From Ornithinimicrobium ciconiae (lineage in GTDB: Bacteria > Actinomycetota > Actinomycetes > Actinomycetales > Dermatophilaceae): DNA of 64,000 nucleotides. The stretch spans positions 1,736,001 through 1,800,000 of the forward strand of contig NZ_CP041616.1 of the NCBI RefSeq assembly GCF_007197575.1. The letters are read 5' to 3'. The translations under genes and the position numbers were made by a program. Below are positions 55,175 through 63,691 of the stretch, in pieces; the stretch's first letter is position 1, and each line of letters opens with the position of its first letter. The notes beneath the pieces were generated by a model. The model ran no database searches. It worked only from the letters and a program-made list of their open reading frames with translations, and was not told the DNA's origin.

Positions 55175-55214
55175 GGACCGGCCGCGACGGAAGGAGGATC
55201 GTCGCGGCCGGTCC
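55175..55214. terminator. 14-bp bidirectional hairpin terminator
   Basis: Arms 55175-55188 and 55201-55214 are exact complements with a 12-nt loop, between the convergent ROK and M14 genes. Confidence 0.85.
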
Positions 55215-55244
55215 AGATCTGCTGTGGTGCTACGTGCTGTGGTG

Positions 55245-57677
55245 CTACTTGATGGTGGTCTTGTTGTAGTTCTTGCCGTTGCCGTCAGGGCGGTAGTTCT
55301 TCTCGACATTGCCGGCGGCGTCGACCGAGAACCAGTGGACCTTCGTGCCCTTGGGGACGGTGAGCGTCTCACCGTCCTCGCGGAGGCCGGCGGAGGCATA
55401 CATCGCAGACTCGTAGGTCGGCGCTGAACCGTCGAGGGTGTAGAAGACCGATGCCGGCTCGGAGACCTCGAACATCAGGTCAACCATGCCCGCCTCGCTG
55501 CTGCTCGAGGTCACGACCGAGCTGGACGGCTTCTTCTTGTCCTTGTCGAAGTCGTAAGCGACCCGGAAGAGCTCGACGAGCCCGTTGGCGAACTCCTGCG
55601 ACTCCGCGTGAGCAGAGGCACCAGTGGGGTTCTCGTTGCTGAACGGGGGCTGGAACGTCGTTCCGACCTCGAAGTTCCAGGCGTAGATCCCGTACTTGTA
55701 CCAGAGCATGTCACCGGAGTTGCCGGCCGCCGAGTACAGCACATCCGAGATGGGGCCGGTGCGCGCCGGGGTGACCGACAGCCCGCGGTGACGCTTGATC
55801 TCGGTGAGAATCCGAGAGGAGGCGCCCCAGAAGTAGGACTCGTCCTCCAGGGAGGGGCGCGGTGCCGAGATGCGTCCGGGGGTGATGTAGGCACCCGGAG
55901 ACCACATGAAGTAGTTGCCAGAGCTGTGCAGGTTCATCGCGAACTTGATGTTGGGGTTGGTTCCCGCGATCCAGTCGATGTTGCGGTTCTCCGGCTCGCT
56001 CAGCTCCGAGGGGCCCGCATAGGTGCCACTGGTGCAGCTGCTGCTCGCACCGTTGTAGCCGTCGAACAGGCTGTAGACGTCGTAGTTGCGGTTGTTGTCC
56101 ACGCCCCAGGTGTTGCGGGCTGAGAAGTCCGCGTTGCCGGTGACATCGCAGTGGTTGGTCATGTTCTTGCGCTGCGAGGCGAAGTCGTAGAACGAGTAGT
56201 GCCCGCCGTCGGGGTTGACCGACGGGACGATCCAGATGTCCAGGTTGTTGACCATCTGCTTGGTGCGTCCGTCGTGCTGGTAGTTACGCAGGAGGCGCTC
56301 AGCTGCCTCGATGCTCACCAGCGGCGGGACCCACTCGCGGGCGTGCTCCTGGGCGTAGGCCAGGACACCCGTCTGGGACCCGTCGCGCTGCTTGCCGATG
56401 CGGATGGCGTAGACCGGGTGAGGATCCCGGGAGACGGAGTTCGGTGCTGATAGTCCGTCGGTGAGGGCAGCCGAGGTGGCCGGCACGACACCGCTGCCCA
56501 CATTGCCGCGGTAGGTGTAGGCCACAACCAGCTCGCCTGCTGCCGGTGAGGCGTTGATCGCGTCCACCACCTGCCGGGCGGTGCTCGTCGCGGTGCCGTT
56601 CGCGTCCGTGGCCAACGACACGGTGATGACCGAGCCGTTGACGGCGACGCTCAGCGGAGAGTTCGGCGTGCCCGGGTTGACAGTCTCGACCGACAGGTCG
56701 TTGCCGCCCTCGTGGCCCCAGGCGTGTGAGTCGATGCCCACTCGGTTGGCGTTGCTGTTGCCCAGCAGTGCCTGAGCCGCGCGGCGATAGCCGTTGGTCT
56801 GGTAGGGCAGCTCGACGATCTCGGCGATCTCCGGGAACTCCGCAGCGAGGGAGTGGATCCGCTCATAGAGCTCGGTGGGCGTCAGGTAGGAGTTGATGAA
56901 GTCGGTCTCGTAGTTCGGGCCGTAGACGTCGTCACCGTCGATCGGCAACCAGTCGTTGACCGTGGCGATGACCGTGTCACCCGTGGGGCTGGTGACCCGG
57001 ATCTGGTCCGGTCGCGTGGCCACGGTCGCTGATCCGCGGTGGTACAGGTACTCGCCCGCGTCGACGAAGCGGGAGATGTTCTGCGTGCCGCCCGAGCCGA
57101 TCTCGGTGCCGGCGCCGCTGTCACGCTCGACGACCAAGGCCGAGTTGACGTTCTGACCGTTGGCGAACTTGGCCTCCACGGACAGGTAACCCTGGCCGAA
57201 CGAGGTGTAGTAGTCGGCCCGGATCACCTTGACGTCGGACACCGAGGTCGAGGCGGCCGCAACGGCAAAGGCCTGGTTCTCCGCGCGTGCGGTGGCGATC
57301 GTCGCGTCGCGCTCGGCCAAGGCTGCCTCGGTGTCGCCCTCGTCGTGAACCGTCGAGGCGAGAGTGAAACCCCGGGCGGTCAGGGACAGCTCCTCGGAGG
57401 GACTGGCGACCACGTGGGCCGTCAGGGTGCCGTCGTCATTGACGTGCACGGCATGGTCAAGGTCAGCACCGGTTTCCACCAGTCGGTCGAGTTCGGCGGT
57501 GTCGGCCACAACCACCTCGACGATGCTGACGGTCTCATCCGCTTCGCGCATGAGGTCGGGGAGATTCTCGGTGCCGACAGCTACCGGCACGGAGAAGGAG
57601 GCAGTCACGACAAGGGCGGCCCCGCATGTCAGGGCGGTCACCCCTCCGAGAGCCTTGGAGCGCAAGAGTCTGGACAT
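55245..57677 (-). CDS. Exported M14-family zinc carboxypeptidase
   Basis: The 810-residue protein starts MSRLLRSKALGGVTALTCGA, a signal peptide cleaved near residue 34. It has a pro-region to about 150 and an accessory beta domain. The M14 domain (about 255-710) has zinc ligands H445 and E448 in AQEHAREWV, H584 in NLHSSGNYF, R529/N530-type NNRNYD substrate residues and catalytic E670 in WNFEVGTTFQPPF. A beta-rich insert (329-420, NPGTPNSPLSVAVNGSVITV) interrupts the first part. The C-terminal 80 residues resemble a chitobiase C-terminal-type domain (VFYTLDGSAPTYESAMYASA). ATG 57677 has AAGGAGA upstream. It should trim C-terminal residues from peptides outside the cell. Confidence 0.92.
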   Translation of the reverse strand: MSRLLRSKALGGVTALTCGAALVVTASFSVPVAVGTENLPDLMREADETVSIVEVVVADTAELDRLVETGADLDHAVHVNDDGTLTAHVVASPSEELSLTARGFTLASTVHDEGDTEAALAERDATIATARAENQAFAVAAASTSVSDVKVIRADYYTSFGQGYLSVEAKFANGQNVNSALVVERDSGAGTEIGSGGTQNISRFVDAGEYLYHRGSATVATRPDQIRVTSPTGDTVIATVNDWLPIDGDDVYGPNYETDFINSYLTPTELYERIHSLAAEFPEIAEIVELPYQTNGYRRAAQALLGNSNANRVGIDSHAWGHEGGNDLSVETVNPGTPNSPLSVAVNGSVITVSLATDANGTATSTARQVVDAINASPAAGELVVAYTYRGNVGSGVVPATSAALTDGLSAPNSVSRDPHPVYAIRIGKQRDGSQTGVLAYAQEHAREWVPPLVSIEAAERLLRNYQHDGRTKQMVNNLDIWIVPSVNPDGGHYSFYDFASQRKNMTNHCDVTGNADFSARNTWGVDNNRNYDVYSLFDGYNGASSSCTSGTYAGPSELSEPENRNIDWIAGTNPNIKFAMNLHSSGNYFMWSPGAYITPGRISAPRPSLEDESYFWGASSRILTEIKRHRGLSVTPARTGPISDVLYSAAGNSGDMLWYKYGIYAWNFEVGTTFQPPFSNENPTGASAHAESQEFANGLVELFRVAYDFDKDKKKPSSSVVTSSSSEAGMVDLMFEVSEPASVFYTLDGSAPTYESAMYASAGLREDGETLTVPKGTKVHWFSVDAAGNVEKNYRPDGNGKNYNKTTIK

Positions 57678-57802
57678 ACTTCGGTGTATCTCCTTGCCGG
57701 GGAGCTGCTCCCCGTGGTGGGGTCGCGGCCCATCCCGGCGGGGGCCGGGAGGTGGGCCGTCGGGGCAGGGGTGTCCGGGGTAGACATGCCCGCGATGGGA
57801 TA

Positions 57803-57831
57803 TGTATAGCGGCACAACGAACCCCGGTCAA
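57803..57831 (-). promoter_or_regulatory. SigA-type promoter of the M14 carboxypeptidase gene
   Basis: On the minus strand TTGACC (57826-57831) and TATACA (57803-57808) are exactly 17 bp apart, about 125 bp upstream of the start codon. This is one of the best vegetative promoters in the window. Confidence 0.75.
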
Positions 57832-57882
57832 TCCCTTGCGCAGGCCCCACGTGACGCCCTAGGTGAGAGACCCTGCGTAAAT

Positions 57883-57901
57883 GTCAAGAAACGTCTTGAC
57901 C
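57883..57901. promoter_or_regulatory. Near-perfect palindrome upstream of the M14 promoter
   Basis: GTCAAGA and TCTTGAC are inverted around a few bases (AACG-type centre) at about 57884-57901. It lies about 55 bp upstream of the -35 of the M14 promoter, in a position for an activator or repressor. The cognate protein is unknown; the ROK regulator gene next to M14 is one candidate. Confidence 0.4.
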
Positions 57902-58230
57902 GTTGATGTGCGGATCGATACATTCCGCGAATATCGACGGACCCACCCTCCCAATAGAGGAACTCTCCGCTGGTCAGCGGGGTGGGGATCGTGACGATCA
58001 GCGACTCCCGTCTCAAGCAGATCGCAGCCCAAGCGGCCACGTGCTCTCGGATGGCGTGGGCAGACACCTGGTCTGCGACCCCCTGAGCGCCGCCATGGTG
58101 CTGTGCAGCGTCCTGCTGTCCAGGATGTGCGATGCCGAGCCCGCCTAGGTGCAGCAGCGCCTGGACAGTTTTGAGGTCCTGGCGCGGGAGAGCGACCTGT
58201 TCGCCGACTGAGCAGCGGGTCGGGTCTGAC

Positions 58231-58308
58231 GAGCACCGACCACCAGGGTTGGGTCGGTCGAGCACAGACCACCAGGGTTGGGTCGGTCGAGCACCGACCA
58301 ACCTGTCC
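58231..58308. repeat. 29-bp direct tandem repeat (2.7 copies)
   Basis: Units 58231-58259 and 58260-58288 differ at one base, and a partial third copy follows. It lies just beyond the 3' end of the GntR gene. No spacer sequence separates the copies. Confidence 0.85.
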
Positions 58309-58319
58309 GGGCAGTGGAG

Positions 58320-58985
58320 TTACGTCACGGTCGCGTGCTTGGCGGACAGCACGTGCGAGCGCATCACGGCTTCCGCCCATTCACCGTCCCCCGCGCGGGC
58401 CGCCTCGACCAGCTGCTGGTGAGCCTGCATCGACCGCTCCAGCGAGCGGGGGCTGTACTGCCGGAAGGTGCGGGTCACCACCGCGGGGCGGAACAGCGCC
58501 TGGAGGGCGATGGACAGGTGCCGGTTGCCGCACCGCTCGACGAAGATCGCGTGGAAGGCGTTGTTCAGACCGGTCAGCTCGGCCGGGTCACGCCCTTGGG
58601 TGACGATCTCCTGCATCCGGGCGTCCAGCTCCTCGAGCTCGGCCAGGTCCGCCTCCGCCAGGCGCGGCACTGCGAGCCGGCAGGCGACCGGCTCGAACTG
58701 CGCCCGCAACTCGTAGAGCGCGAGGGCGTCCTCGGCGGTGAAGGAGACGAGCTGGGCGCCCTTGTTGGGGGTGATGTCGACCAGCCCCTCGGCGGCCAGC
58801 CGTTTCAGCGCGTCGCGCACCGGGGTGCGGCTGACACCCAGGTCCTGGGCCAGCGCCTGCTCATAGAGACGCTCACCCGCCGAGAACCCGCCCTCGGAGA
58901 TCCGGGCGAGCAGCTCGGCATACACCCTGTCGGAGACGTCCCCGGAGGCTGGTTCGCTCGCCTCGGCCGGATTCCGGTGCCCCAT
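58320..58985 (-). CDS. GntR-family (FCD/FadR subfamily) transcriptional regulator
   Basis: The 221-residue protein has an N-terminal winged HTH (VSDRVYAELLARISEGGFSA, QALAQDLGVSRTPVRDALKR, LAAEGLVDITPNKGAQLVSF) and a helical FCD effector domain (ALYELRAQFEPVACRLAVPR, LNNAFHAIFVERCGNRHLSI, HQQLVEAARAGDGEWAEAVM) with metal-binding-type Asp/His residues. It probably responds to a carboxylic acid. It is encoded just downstream of the lyase/CoA-transferase genes on the same strand, and TTGTATGCAA-like sites lie in the divergent hyuA/CoA-transferase promoter region. Confidence 0.9.
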   Translation of the reverse strand: MGHRNPAEASEPASGDVSDRVYAELLARISEGGFSAGERLYEQALAQDLGVSRTPVRDALKRLAAEGLVDITPNKGAQLVSFTAEDALALYELRAQFEPVACRLAVPRLAEADLAELEELDARMQEIVTQGRDPAELTGLNNAFHAIFVERCGNRHLSIALQALFRPAVVTRTFRQYSPRSLERSMQAHQQLVEAARAGDGEWAEAVMRSHVLSAKHATVT

Positions 58986-59017
58986 CGGTCCCCCTGCGTG
59001 AAGGTCGAGTATGTCGG

Positions 59018-60061
59018 TCAGCCCGGCCAGCGGGCCGTGGCCAGGTCAGCGCGGCTGCCGCCGCGGGTGACGAATGAGGTGGATGCTATGCCAGTCAGTT
59101 CGACACTGCGCTCCACCACGCGCAGGTAGGCCGCCAGGTCGATGCCGGTGCGCACCCCCACGCTGTCAAAGAGGTGGATCAGGTCTTCCATGGGGGCGTT
59201 GCCCAGCACGGTCGGGTCGCCGGGGAACCACAGGTCACCGCCCAGCCCGGCGAAGGAACCCTCGAGCCAGCTGGCCCCGGCCTGCACCGCGGCCAGCGCG
59301 TTGGCCGGCGCCAGACCGTTGCGGTTGTGCAGGTGGACCCCGACCGGCAGCCCCGGGTGACGCGCCAGGGTCTGCGTGACCCCGAGGTGCACCTCGCCGG
59401 GGTGCTCCTGGCCGGAGGTGCAGGCCAGATAGATCCCGTCGGCGCCGGCGTCCACCGCCGCGTCCACCACGAGCTCGCGCTCGGCGCGCGGCACCGGGCC
59501 GCGGGCTGGCGCGAAGAAGGAGCAGGCCACCGCCACGACCAACTGGGCACCTGAGGACTGCACGACACGGGCGACCTCTGGCAGCTCGGCGACCAGCTCC
59601 GCGGTGCCCCGGCCCTGGTTGCGCCGGCTGACCTCGTCGTCGGCCGAGACCACGACGACCACTTCGTCCAGGCCGCACTCCGCCGCGCGCTGCGCCCCGC
59701 GCAGATTCGGTGCCAGACCCCGATAGCGCACGCCTGCGGGCCGGGGGACGGTCGCCATCACCTCAGCGGCGTCGGCCAGCTGGGGGAGCACCTTGGGGTG
59801 GGCGAAGGAGACCGCCTCGATCTCCGTGAGGCCCGCCGCGATGAGCAGAGTGACCAGCTCGACCTTGTCCTCGGTGCGCAGTGGCTCGGGCACCGCCTGC
59901 AGGCCGTCGCGCAGGCCGACCTCGACGAGTCTCACCGCCTCCGGTAGTCCCAGCGACTGACGTCCGGAGTCGGTGGTGGTGGTTGCTGGATCCGTGGTCG
60001 AAGCGGCGGGGTCCGTGGTCGGAGTTGCTGCGTTCGTGGTCGTGGCTGCAGTGTCTGTCAT
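59018..60061 (-). CDS. HMG-CoA lyase-like (pyruvate carboxyltransferase fold) enzyme
   Basis: The 347-residue TIM-barrel protein of the HMGL family has a Thr/Pro/Asp-rich N-terminal tail (residues 1-33), R51-D52 in VEVGLRDGLQAVPEP, and metal ligands H243 and H245 in VGVHLHNRNGL. The loop that carries the catalytic Cys in true HMG-CoA lyases reads GSFAGLGGDLWFPGDP, with Asp (D276) in the Cys position. So it probably cleaves or condenses a different CoA ester. It starts seven bases after the CoA-transferase gene. The expected partnership is activation of an acid by the transferase and cleavage by this lyase. Substrate unproven. Confidence 0.8.
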   Translation of the reverse strand: MTDTAATTTNAATPTTDPAASTTDPATTTTDSGRQSLGLPEAVRLVEVGLRDGLQAVPEPLRTEDKVELVTLLIAAGLTEIEAVSFAHPKVLPQLADAAEVMATVPRPAGVRYRGLAPNLRGAQRAAECGLDEVVVVVSADDEVSRRNQGRGTAELVAELPEVARVVQSSGAQLVVAVACSFFAPARGPVPRAERELVVDAAVDAGADGIYLACTSGQEHPGEVHLGVTQTLARHPGLPVGVHLHNRNGLAPANALAAVQAGASWLEGSFAGLGGDLWFPGDPTVLGNAPMEDLIHLFDSVGVRTGIDLAAYLRVVERSVELTGIASTSFVTRGGSRADLATARWPG

Positions 60062-60068
60062 GTCGCCC

Positions 60069-61370
60069 TCAGGCCAGTCCGCGCTCGCGCAGCTGCGCCA
60101 GGCGCGTCTCGTCCACCCCGACCTCGGCGAGCACCTCGGCGGTATGTGCGCCGAGCTCCGGACCGGGCCAGCGCACCGTGCCGGTGGTGCGGGACAGGCG
60201 CGGGAAGACGTTCTGCATCTGCACGTCGCCCAGCACCGGGTGCGGGACGGTCGTGATCGTCTCGCGGGCCTGGAAGTGAGGGTCGGCCAGCATCTCGACC
60301 GGCCGGAAGATCTTGCCGTGCGGCACCGCATGCTCGATCAGCAACGCCTCCAGCTCCTCCACCCCCTGGGTAACTGTGAACTCGGCGATGAGGTTGTCCA
60401 GTTCGACCTGCCGGTCACCGCGGGCCACGTGGGTGGCATAGCGCTCGTCGGTGGCCAGCTCGGGCTGCCCGATCGCCGCGGCGAGTCGGCCGAAGACGGT
60501 GTCCTGGTTGGCGGCGATGAGCATCCAGGTCCCATCGCGGGTCGGATAGATGTTGCTCGGTGCGATATTGGGCAGCACCGCACCGGTGCGCTCGCGCTGA
60601 TAGCCGGTGAGCTGCCACTCCGGGATCAGCGACTCCATGACCCCGAGCACCGCCTCGTAGATGGCGGAGTCGACGATCTGACCGCGGCCGCTGACGTCGC
60701 GCTCGCGCAGGGCAGCCAGCGCGCCGATCGTGGCGAACATGGCGGCCAGGGTGTCTCCGATCGAGATGCCCATCCGGGACGGGGGCGTGCTGGGGTCCCC
60801 GACGACATAACGCAACCCACCCATGGCCTCGCCGATCGCGCCATAGCCGGGGCGGGCGGCATACGGACCGTCCTGCCCGAACCCGGAGACGCGCACCATG
60901 ACCAGGCCGGGGTTGAGCTCGCGCAGCGCCTCGTAGCCCAGGCCCCAGCGCTCCATCGTCCCGGGACGGAAGTTCTCGACGAGGATGTCGGCCTCGGCGA
61001 TGAGTGCCCGGGCGAGGTCCTGGCCCTCGGGCTCGCGCAGGTTGAGCGTCACCGAGCGCTTGTTGCGCCCCACGATCGACCACCACAGCGACTGGTCCTT
61101 GGGGCGCTGCCGGCCCCACATGCGCAACGGGTCACCGCGCGAGGGGTCCTCGATCTTGACCACGTCGGCACCGAGGTCACCGAGCAGCTGACCGCAGAAC
61201 GGCCCGGCCAGCAGCTGCCCGACCTCGACCACCCGCAGCCCCTGAAGGGGGCCGCCGGTGGTGCCTTCGGCGCTGGTGGTCGGGTCGGCGCCGGGGGTGC
61301 CGTCCGCGCGGTCGGTGTCGGCGGTGCTGGTGGACGGGCCGGCGGACCGCGGTGGCGCTGGTGTCGTCAC
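60069..61370 (-). CDS. CaiB/BaiF family III CoA-transferase
   Basis: The 433-residue protein has GLRVVEVGQLLAGPFCGQLL, LGADVVKIEDPSRGDPLR, SIVGRNKRSVTLNLREPEGQ, ADILVENFRPGTMERWGLGY and GLVMVRVSGFGQDGPYAARP followed by YGAIGEAMGGL, the standard family III order. A 50-residue Thr/Ala/Asp-rich N-terminal extension precedes the fold. It transfers CoA between carboxylic acids. GTG 61370 has AGGAG eight bases upstream; GTG 61379 is an alternative. It is divergent from hyuA and first in the operon with the lyase and possibly the GntR gene. Confidence 0.9.
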   Translation of the reverse strand: MTTPAPPRSAGPSTSTADTDRADGTPGADPTTSAEGTTGGPLQGLRVVEVGQLLAGPFCGQLLGDLGADVVKIEDPSRGDPLRMWGRQRPKDQSLWWSIVGRNKRSVTLNLREPEGQDLARALIAEADILVENFRPGTMERWGLGYEALRELNPGLVMVRVSGFGQDGPYAARPGYGAIGEAMGGLRYVVGDPSTPPSRMGISIGDTLAAMFATIGALAALRERDVSGRGQIVDSAIYEAVLGVMESLIPEWQLTGYQRERTGAVLPNIAPSNIYPTRDGTWMLIAANQDTVFGRLAAAIGQPELATDERYATHVARGDRQVELDNLIAEFTVTQGVEELEALLIEHAVPHGKIFRPVEMLADPHFQARETITTVPHPVLGDVQMQNVFPRLSRTTGTVRWPGPELGAHTAEVLAEVGVDETRLAQLRERGLA

Positions 61371-61417
61371 AGTGAGCACTCCTGGTGGGTGAAAGGGAGG
61401 GTCGCGCAGGACTCCAG

Positions 61418-61489
61418 TTGTATGCAATCTCGCAGAAATAGCGCACTCTCGCAACCCTGGACGACGCAATGTGGATGGATTGCATGCAG
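61418..61489. promoter_or_regulatory. Paired GntR-type operators between the CoA-transferase gene and hyuA
   Basis: TTGTATGCAA (61418-61427) and TTGCATGCAG (61480-61489) are near-palindromic and related to the TTGTATACAA-type sites of FCD GntR regulators. They are 62 bp (about six helical turns) apart and inverted with their flanks (AATC/GATT). TTGACG (61495-61500) may be the hyuA -35. Confidence 0.6.
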
Positions 61490-61594
61490 ACCTCTTGACG
61501 TGTCCCTGTCGGCATGCCAGTGTTGAGCAGCAGTCGACAACCCGTGACACAACGACGTATCCGTGGCGCCCCGGCGCTCCCTCCAGGAGGACCC

Positions 61595-63688
61595 ATGACC
61601 TTTCGGCTCGGCGTGGACGTCGGTGGCACCTTCACCGACATCTTGCTCATCAACGAGGAGACGGGGGAGACGTTCCGAGAAAAGACCTCCTCCACACCCG
61701 AGGACCAGTCCATCGGGGTGCTGCGGGGGATCGAGGCCGTATGCCGCTCGGCCGGGGTGAGCACCGACCAGGTCCGTGAGGTGCTGCACGGCACGACGGT
61801 GGCGACCAACGCGATCCTGGAGAAGAAGGGCGCCCGGGTCGGTCTGGTGACCACCCGCGGATTCCGGCAGATCCTGCAGATCGCCCGCTCGTTCGTCCCC
61901 GGCGGTCTGGCCGGCTGGATCATCTGGCCCAAGCCCGAGCCGCTGGCCGCGCTGGAGGACACCGTCGAGGTCACCGAGCGCATCGGCAGCAACGGCGAGG
62001 TCGTCACGGTGCTGGACGAGGACGACGTCCGGGCCCAGCTGGCCACGTTGCGGGACCAGGGCATCGAGGCGCTGAGCATCAGCTTCATCAACGCCTACGC
62101 CAATGACGCGCACGAGGTCCGGGTGGCCGAGATCGCCGCGGAGGTGCTCGGTGACATCCCGGTCTCCCGCTCCTCGGCGGTCCTGCCCGAGCTGCGGGAG
62201 TATGAGCGCACGCTCACCACCGTGGCCAACGCCTATGTGCAGGGGCAGGTCCTTCGCTATGTCGGCAACCTGGAGCGCCAGCTGCACGGCTCCGGCCTCG
62301 ACGCCGACCTGTCGATCCTGCGCAGCGACGGCGGTCTGGTCTCGGCCGGCATCGCCGCCGACAGCCCCGTCTCCCTGCTGCTCTCCGGACCGGCGGGTGG
62401 GGTGACCGGTGCCGCCTGGGTGGCCGAGCAGGCCGGCTTCTCCGACATCCTGACCTTTGACATGGGAGGGACCTCCACCGACGTCGCCCTGGTGCAGGGG
62501 CTGACGCCGCGGGTGGGTCGGGAGACCACCGTCGGCGACCTCACGGTGCGGGCCACCTCCCTGGACGTGCGCACCGTCGGCGCCGGCGGGGGCTCCATCG
62601 CCCACGTGCCGCAGCTCACCCAGGCCCTGCGGGTCGGCCCCCAGTCGGCCGGAGCGGTCCCCGGCCCCGCGTCATACGGACAGGGCGGTGCCGAGCCCAC
62701 GGTGACGGACGCCGACGTGGTGCTCGGCTATCTGCCCCCCGCGCTCGCCGGTGGAGAGATCACCCTCGATGTCGACGCCGCCCACACCGCCGTGCAGACG
62801 ATCGCCGACGCGACCGGGCTGCCGTCGGTGCAGGCCGCTGCCGAGGGCATCTACGACATCGTCAACGAAAACATCTTCGGGGCGCTGAAGCTGGTCTCCA
62901 CCCAGCAGGGTTTCGACCCGCGCGACTTCGCGCTGATGGCCTTCGGTGGCGCCGGTCCGCTGCACGCCAACGCCCTGGGGATCCTCACCGGTGCCTGGCC
63001 GGTCATCATCCCGCCGTCACCCGGTGTCCTCGCCGCCTACGGCGACGCCACGACGACGATGCGGGACCAGTCGGTGCAGACCCTGATCCGCCGGTTCGGC
63101 GAGCTCACCGACGAGCAGGTGCGCGACCTGCTCCACGGCCTGGCCAGCACCGCCCGGGAGTCGCTCCTGGAGTCCGGCCTGAGCGAGGACGACCTGACCG
63201 TCACCTACTCGGTGGACCTGCGCTATCACGGTCAGGGCTTCGAGATCCCGGTCACCATCGAGGCGAGCGATCTGGAGGGCTCCGCCCTCGACACGCTGCG
63301 CGCGGCCTTCGACGCCGAGCACGACCGGCTGTTCAACTTCCTGCTCACCAACGAGCACGAGCTGGTGACGGTGCGCGCCACGGTCAGCGGGCCCCGCCCC
63401 GAGGTGGCCGCCACCGTCCTGGCCGAGGGTGGCGAGGATCCCTCCGGCGCGATCCGGCGCACCCACCCGTTGTGGTTCGAGGGCGAGCAGATCGAGGCCA
63501 CCATCTATGACCGGCACAAGCTGCTGGCCGGCAACGTCCTGACCGGACCGGCCATCGTCGCCGAAATGGACTCCACGACGCTCGTCCTGCCCGGTCACAC
63601 CGCCACCGTGCACGCCAGTGGCAGCCTCCTCATCCGCCCGACCGACATCCGCACCGACGCCCCCGCCGACTCTGGTTCGAAGGACTGA
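61595..63688 (+). CDS. hyuA: Hydantoinase/5-oxoprolinase family subunit A
   Basis: The 697-residue protein starts MTFRLGVDVGGTFTDILLIN (ATP phosphate-1 loop). HGTTVATNAILEKKGARVGL, NAYANDAHEVRVAEIAAEVL, LLLSGPAGGVTGAAWVAEQA, FDMGGTSTDVALVQG and LRVGPQSAGAVPGPASYG are the HyuA hallmarks. It carries the ATP-binding part of N-methylhydantoinase/5-oxoprolinase/acetone-carboxylase-type enzymes that open cyclic amides or carboxylate substrates. ATG 61595 follows CAGGAGG. hyuB follows three bases after the stop. The enzyme's natural substrate is not determined. Confidence 0.92.
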   Translation: MTFRLGVDVGGTFTDILLINEETGETFREKTSSTPEDQSIGVLRGIEAVCRSAGVSTDQVREVLHGTTVATNAILEKKGARVGLVTTRGFRQILQIARSFVPGGLAGWIIWPKPEPLAALEDTVEVTERIGSNGEVVTVLDEDDVRAQLATLRDQGIEALSISFINAYANDAHEVRVAEIAAEVLGDIPVSRSSAVLPELREYERTLTTVANAYVQGQVLRYVGNLERQLHGSGLDADLSILRSDGGLVSAGIAADSPVSLLLSGPAGGVTGAAWVAEQAGFSDILTFDMGGTSTDVALVQGLTPRVGRETTVGDLTVRATSLDVRTVGAGGGSIAHVPQLTQALRVGPQSAGAVPGPASYGQGGAEPTVTDADVVLGYLPPALAGGEITLDVDAAHTAVQTIADATGLPSVQAAAEGIYDIVNENIFGALKLVSTQQGFDPRDFALMAFGGAGPLHANALGILTGAWPVIIPPSPGVLAAYGDATTTMRDQSVQTLIRRFGELTDEQVRDLLHGLASTARESLLESGLSEDDLTVTYSVDLRYHGQGFEIPVTIEASDLEGSALDTLRAAFDAEHDRLFNFLLTNEHELVTVRATVSGPRPEVAATVLAEGGEDPSGAIRRTHPLWFEGEQIEATIYDRHKLLAGNVLTGPAIVAEMDSTTLVLPGHTATVHASGSLLIRPTDIRTDAPADSGSKD

Positions 63689-63691
63689 CCC

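Larger units (their letters stand above)
57832..58319. other. Gene-free region, possible gene debris and a 29-bp repeat
   Basis: No intact gene is seen. Short open stretches such as one ending VQQRLDSFEVLARESDLFAD (about 58147-58211) may be debris of a lost gene, but I cannot name it. The 29-bp repeat at 58231-58308 occupies the end. An inverted repeat around TGTCAAGAAACGTCTTGAC (57883-57901) could be an operator. Confidence 0.45.

Noticed and set aside
58231..58308. CRISPR-like repeat array
   Set aside because: The copies are directly adjacent without unique spacers, fewer than three units exist, and no cas genes are near.
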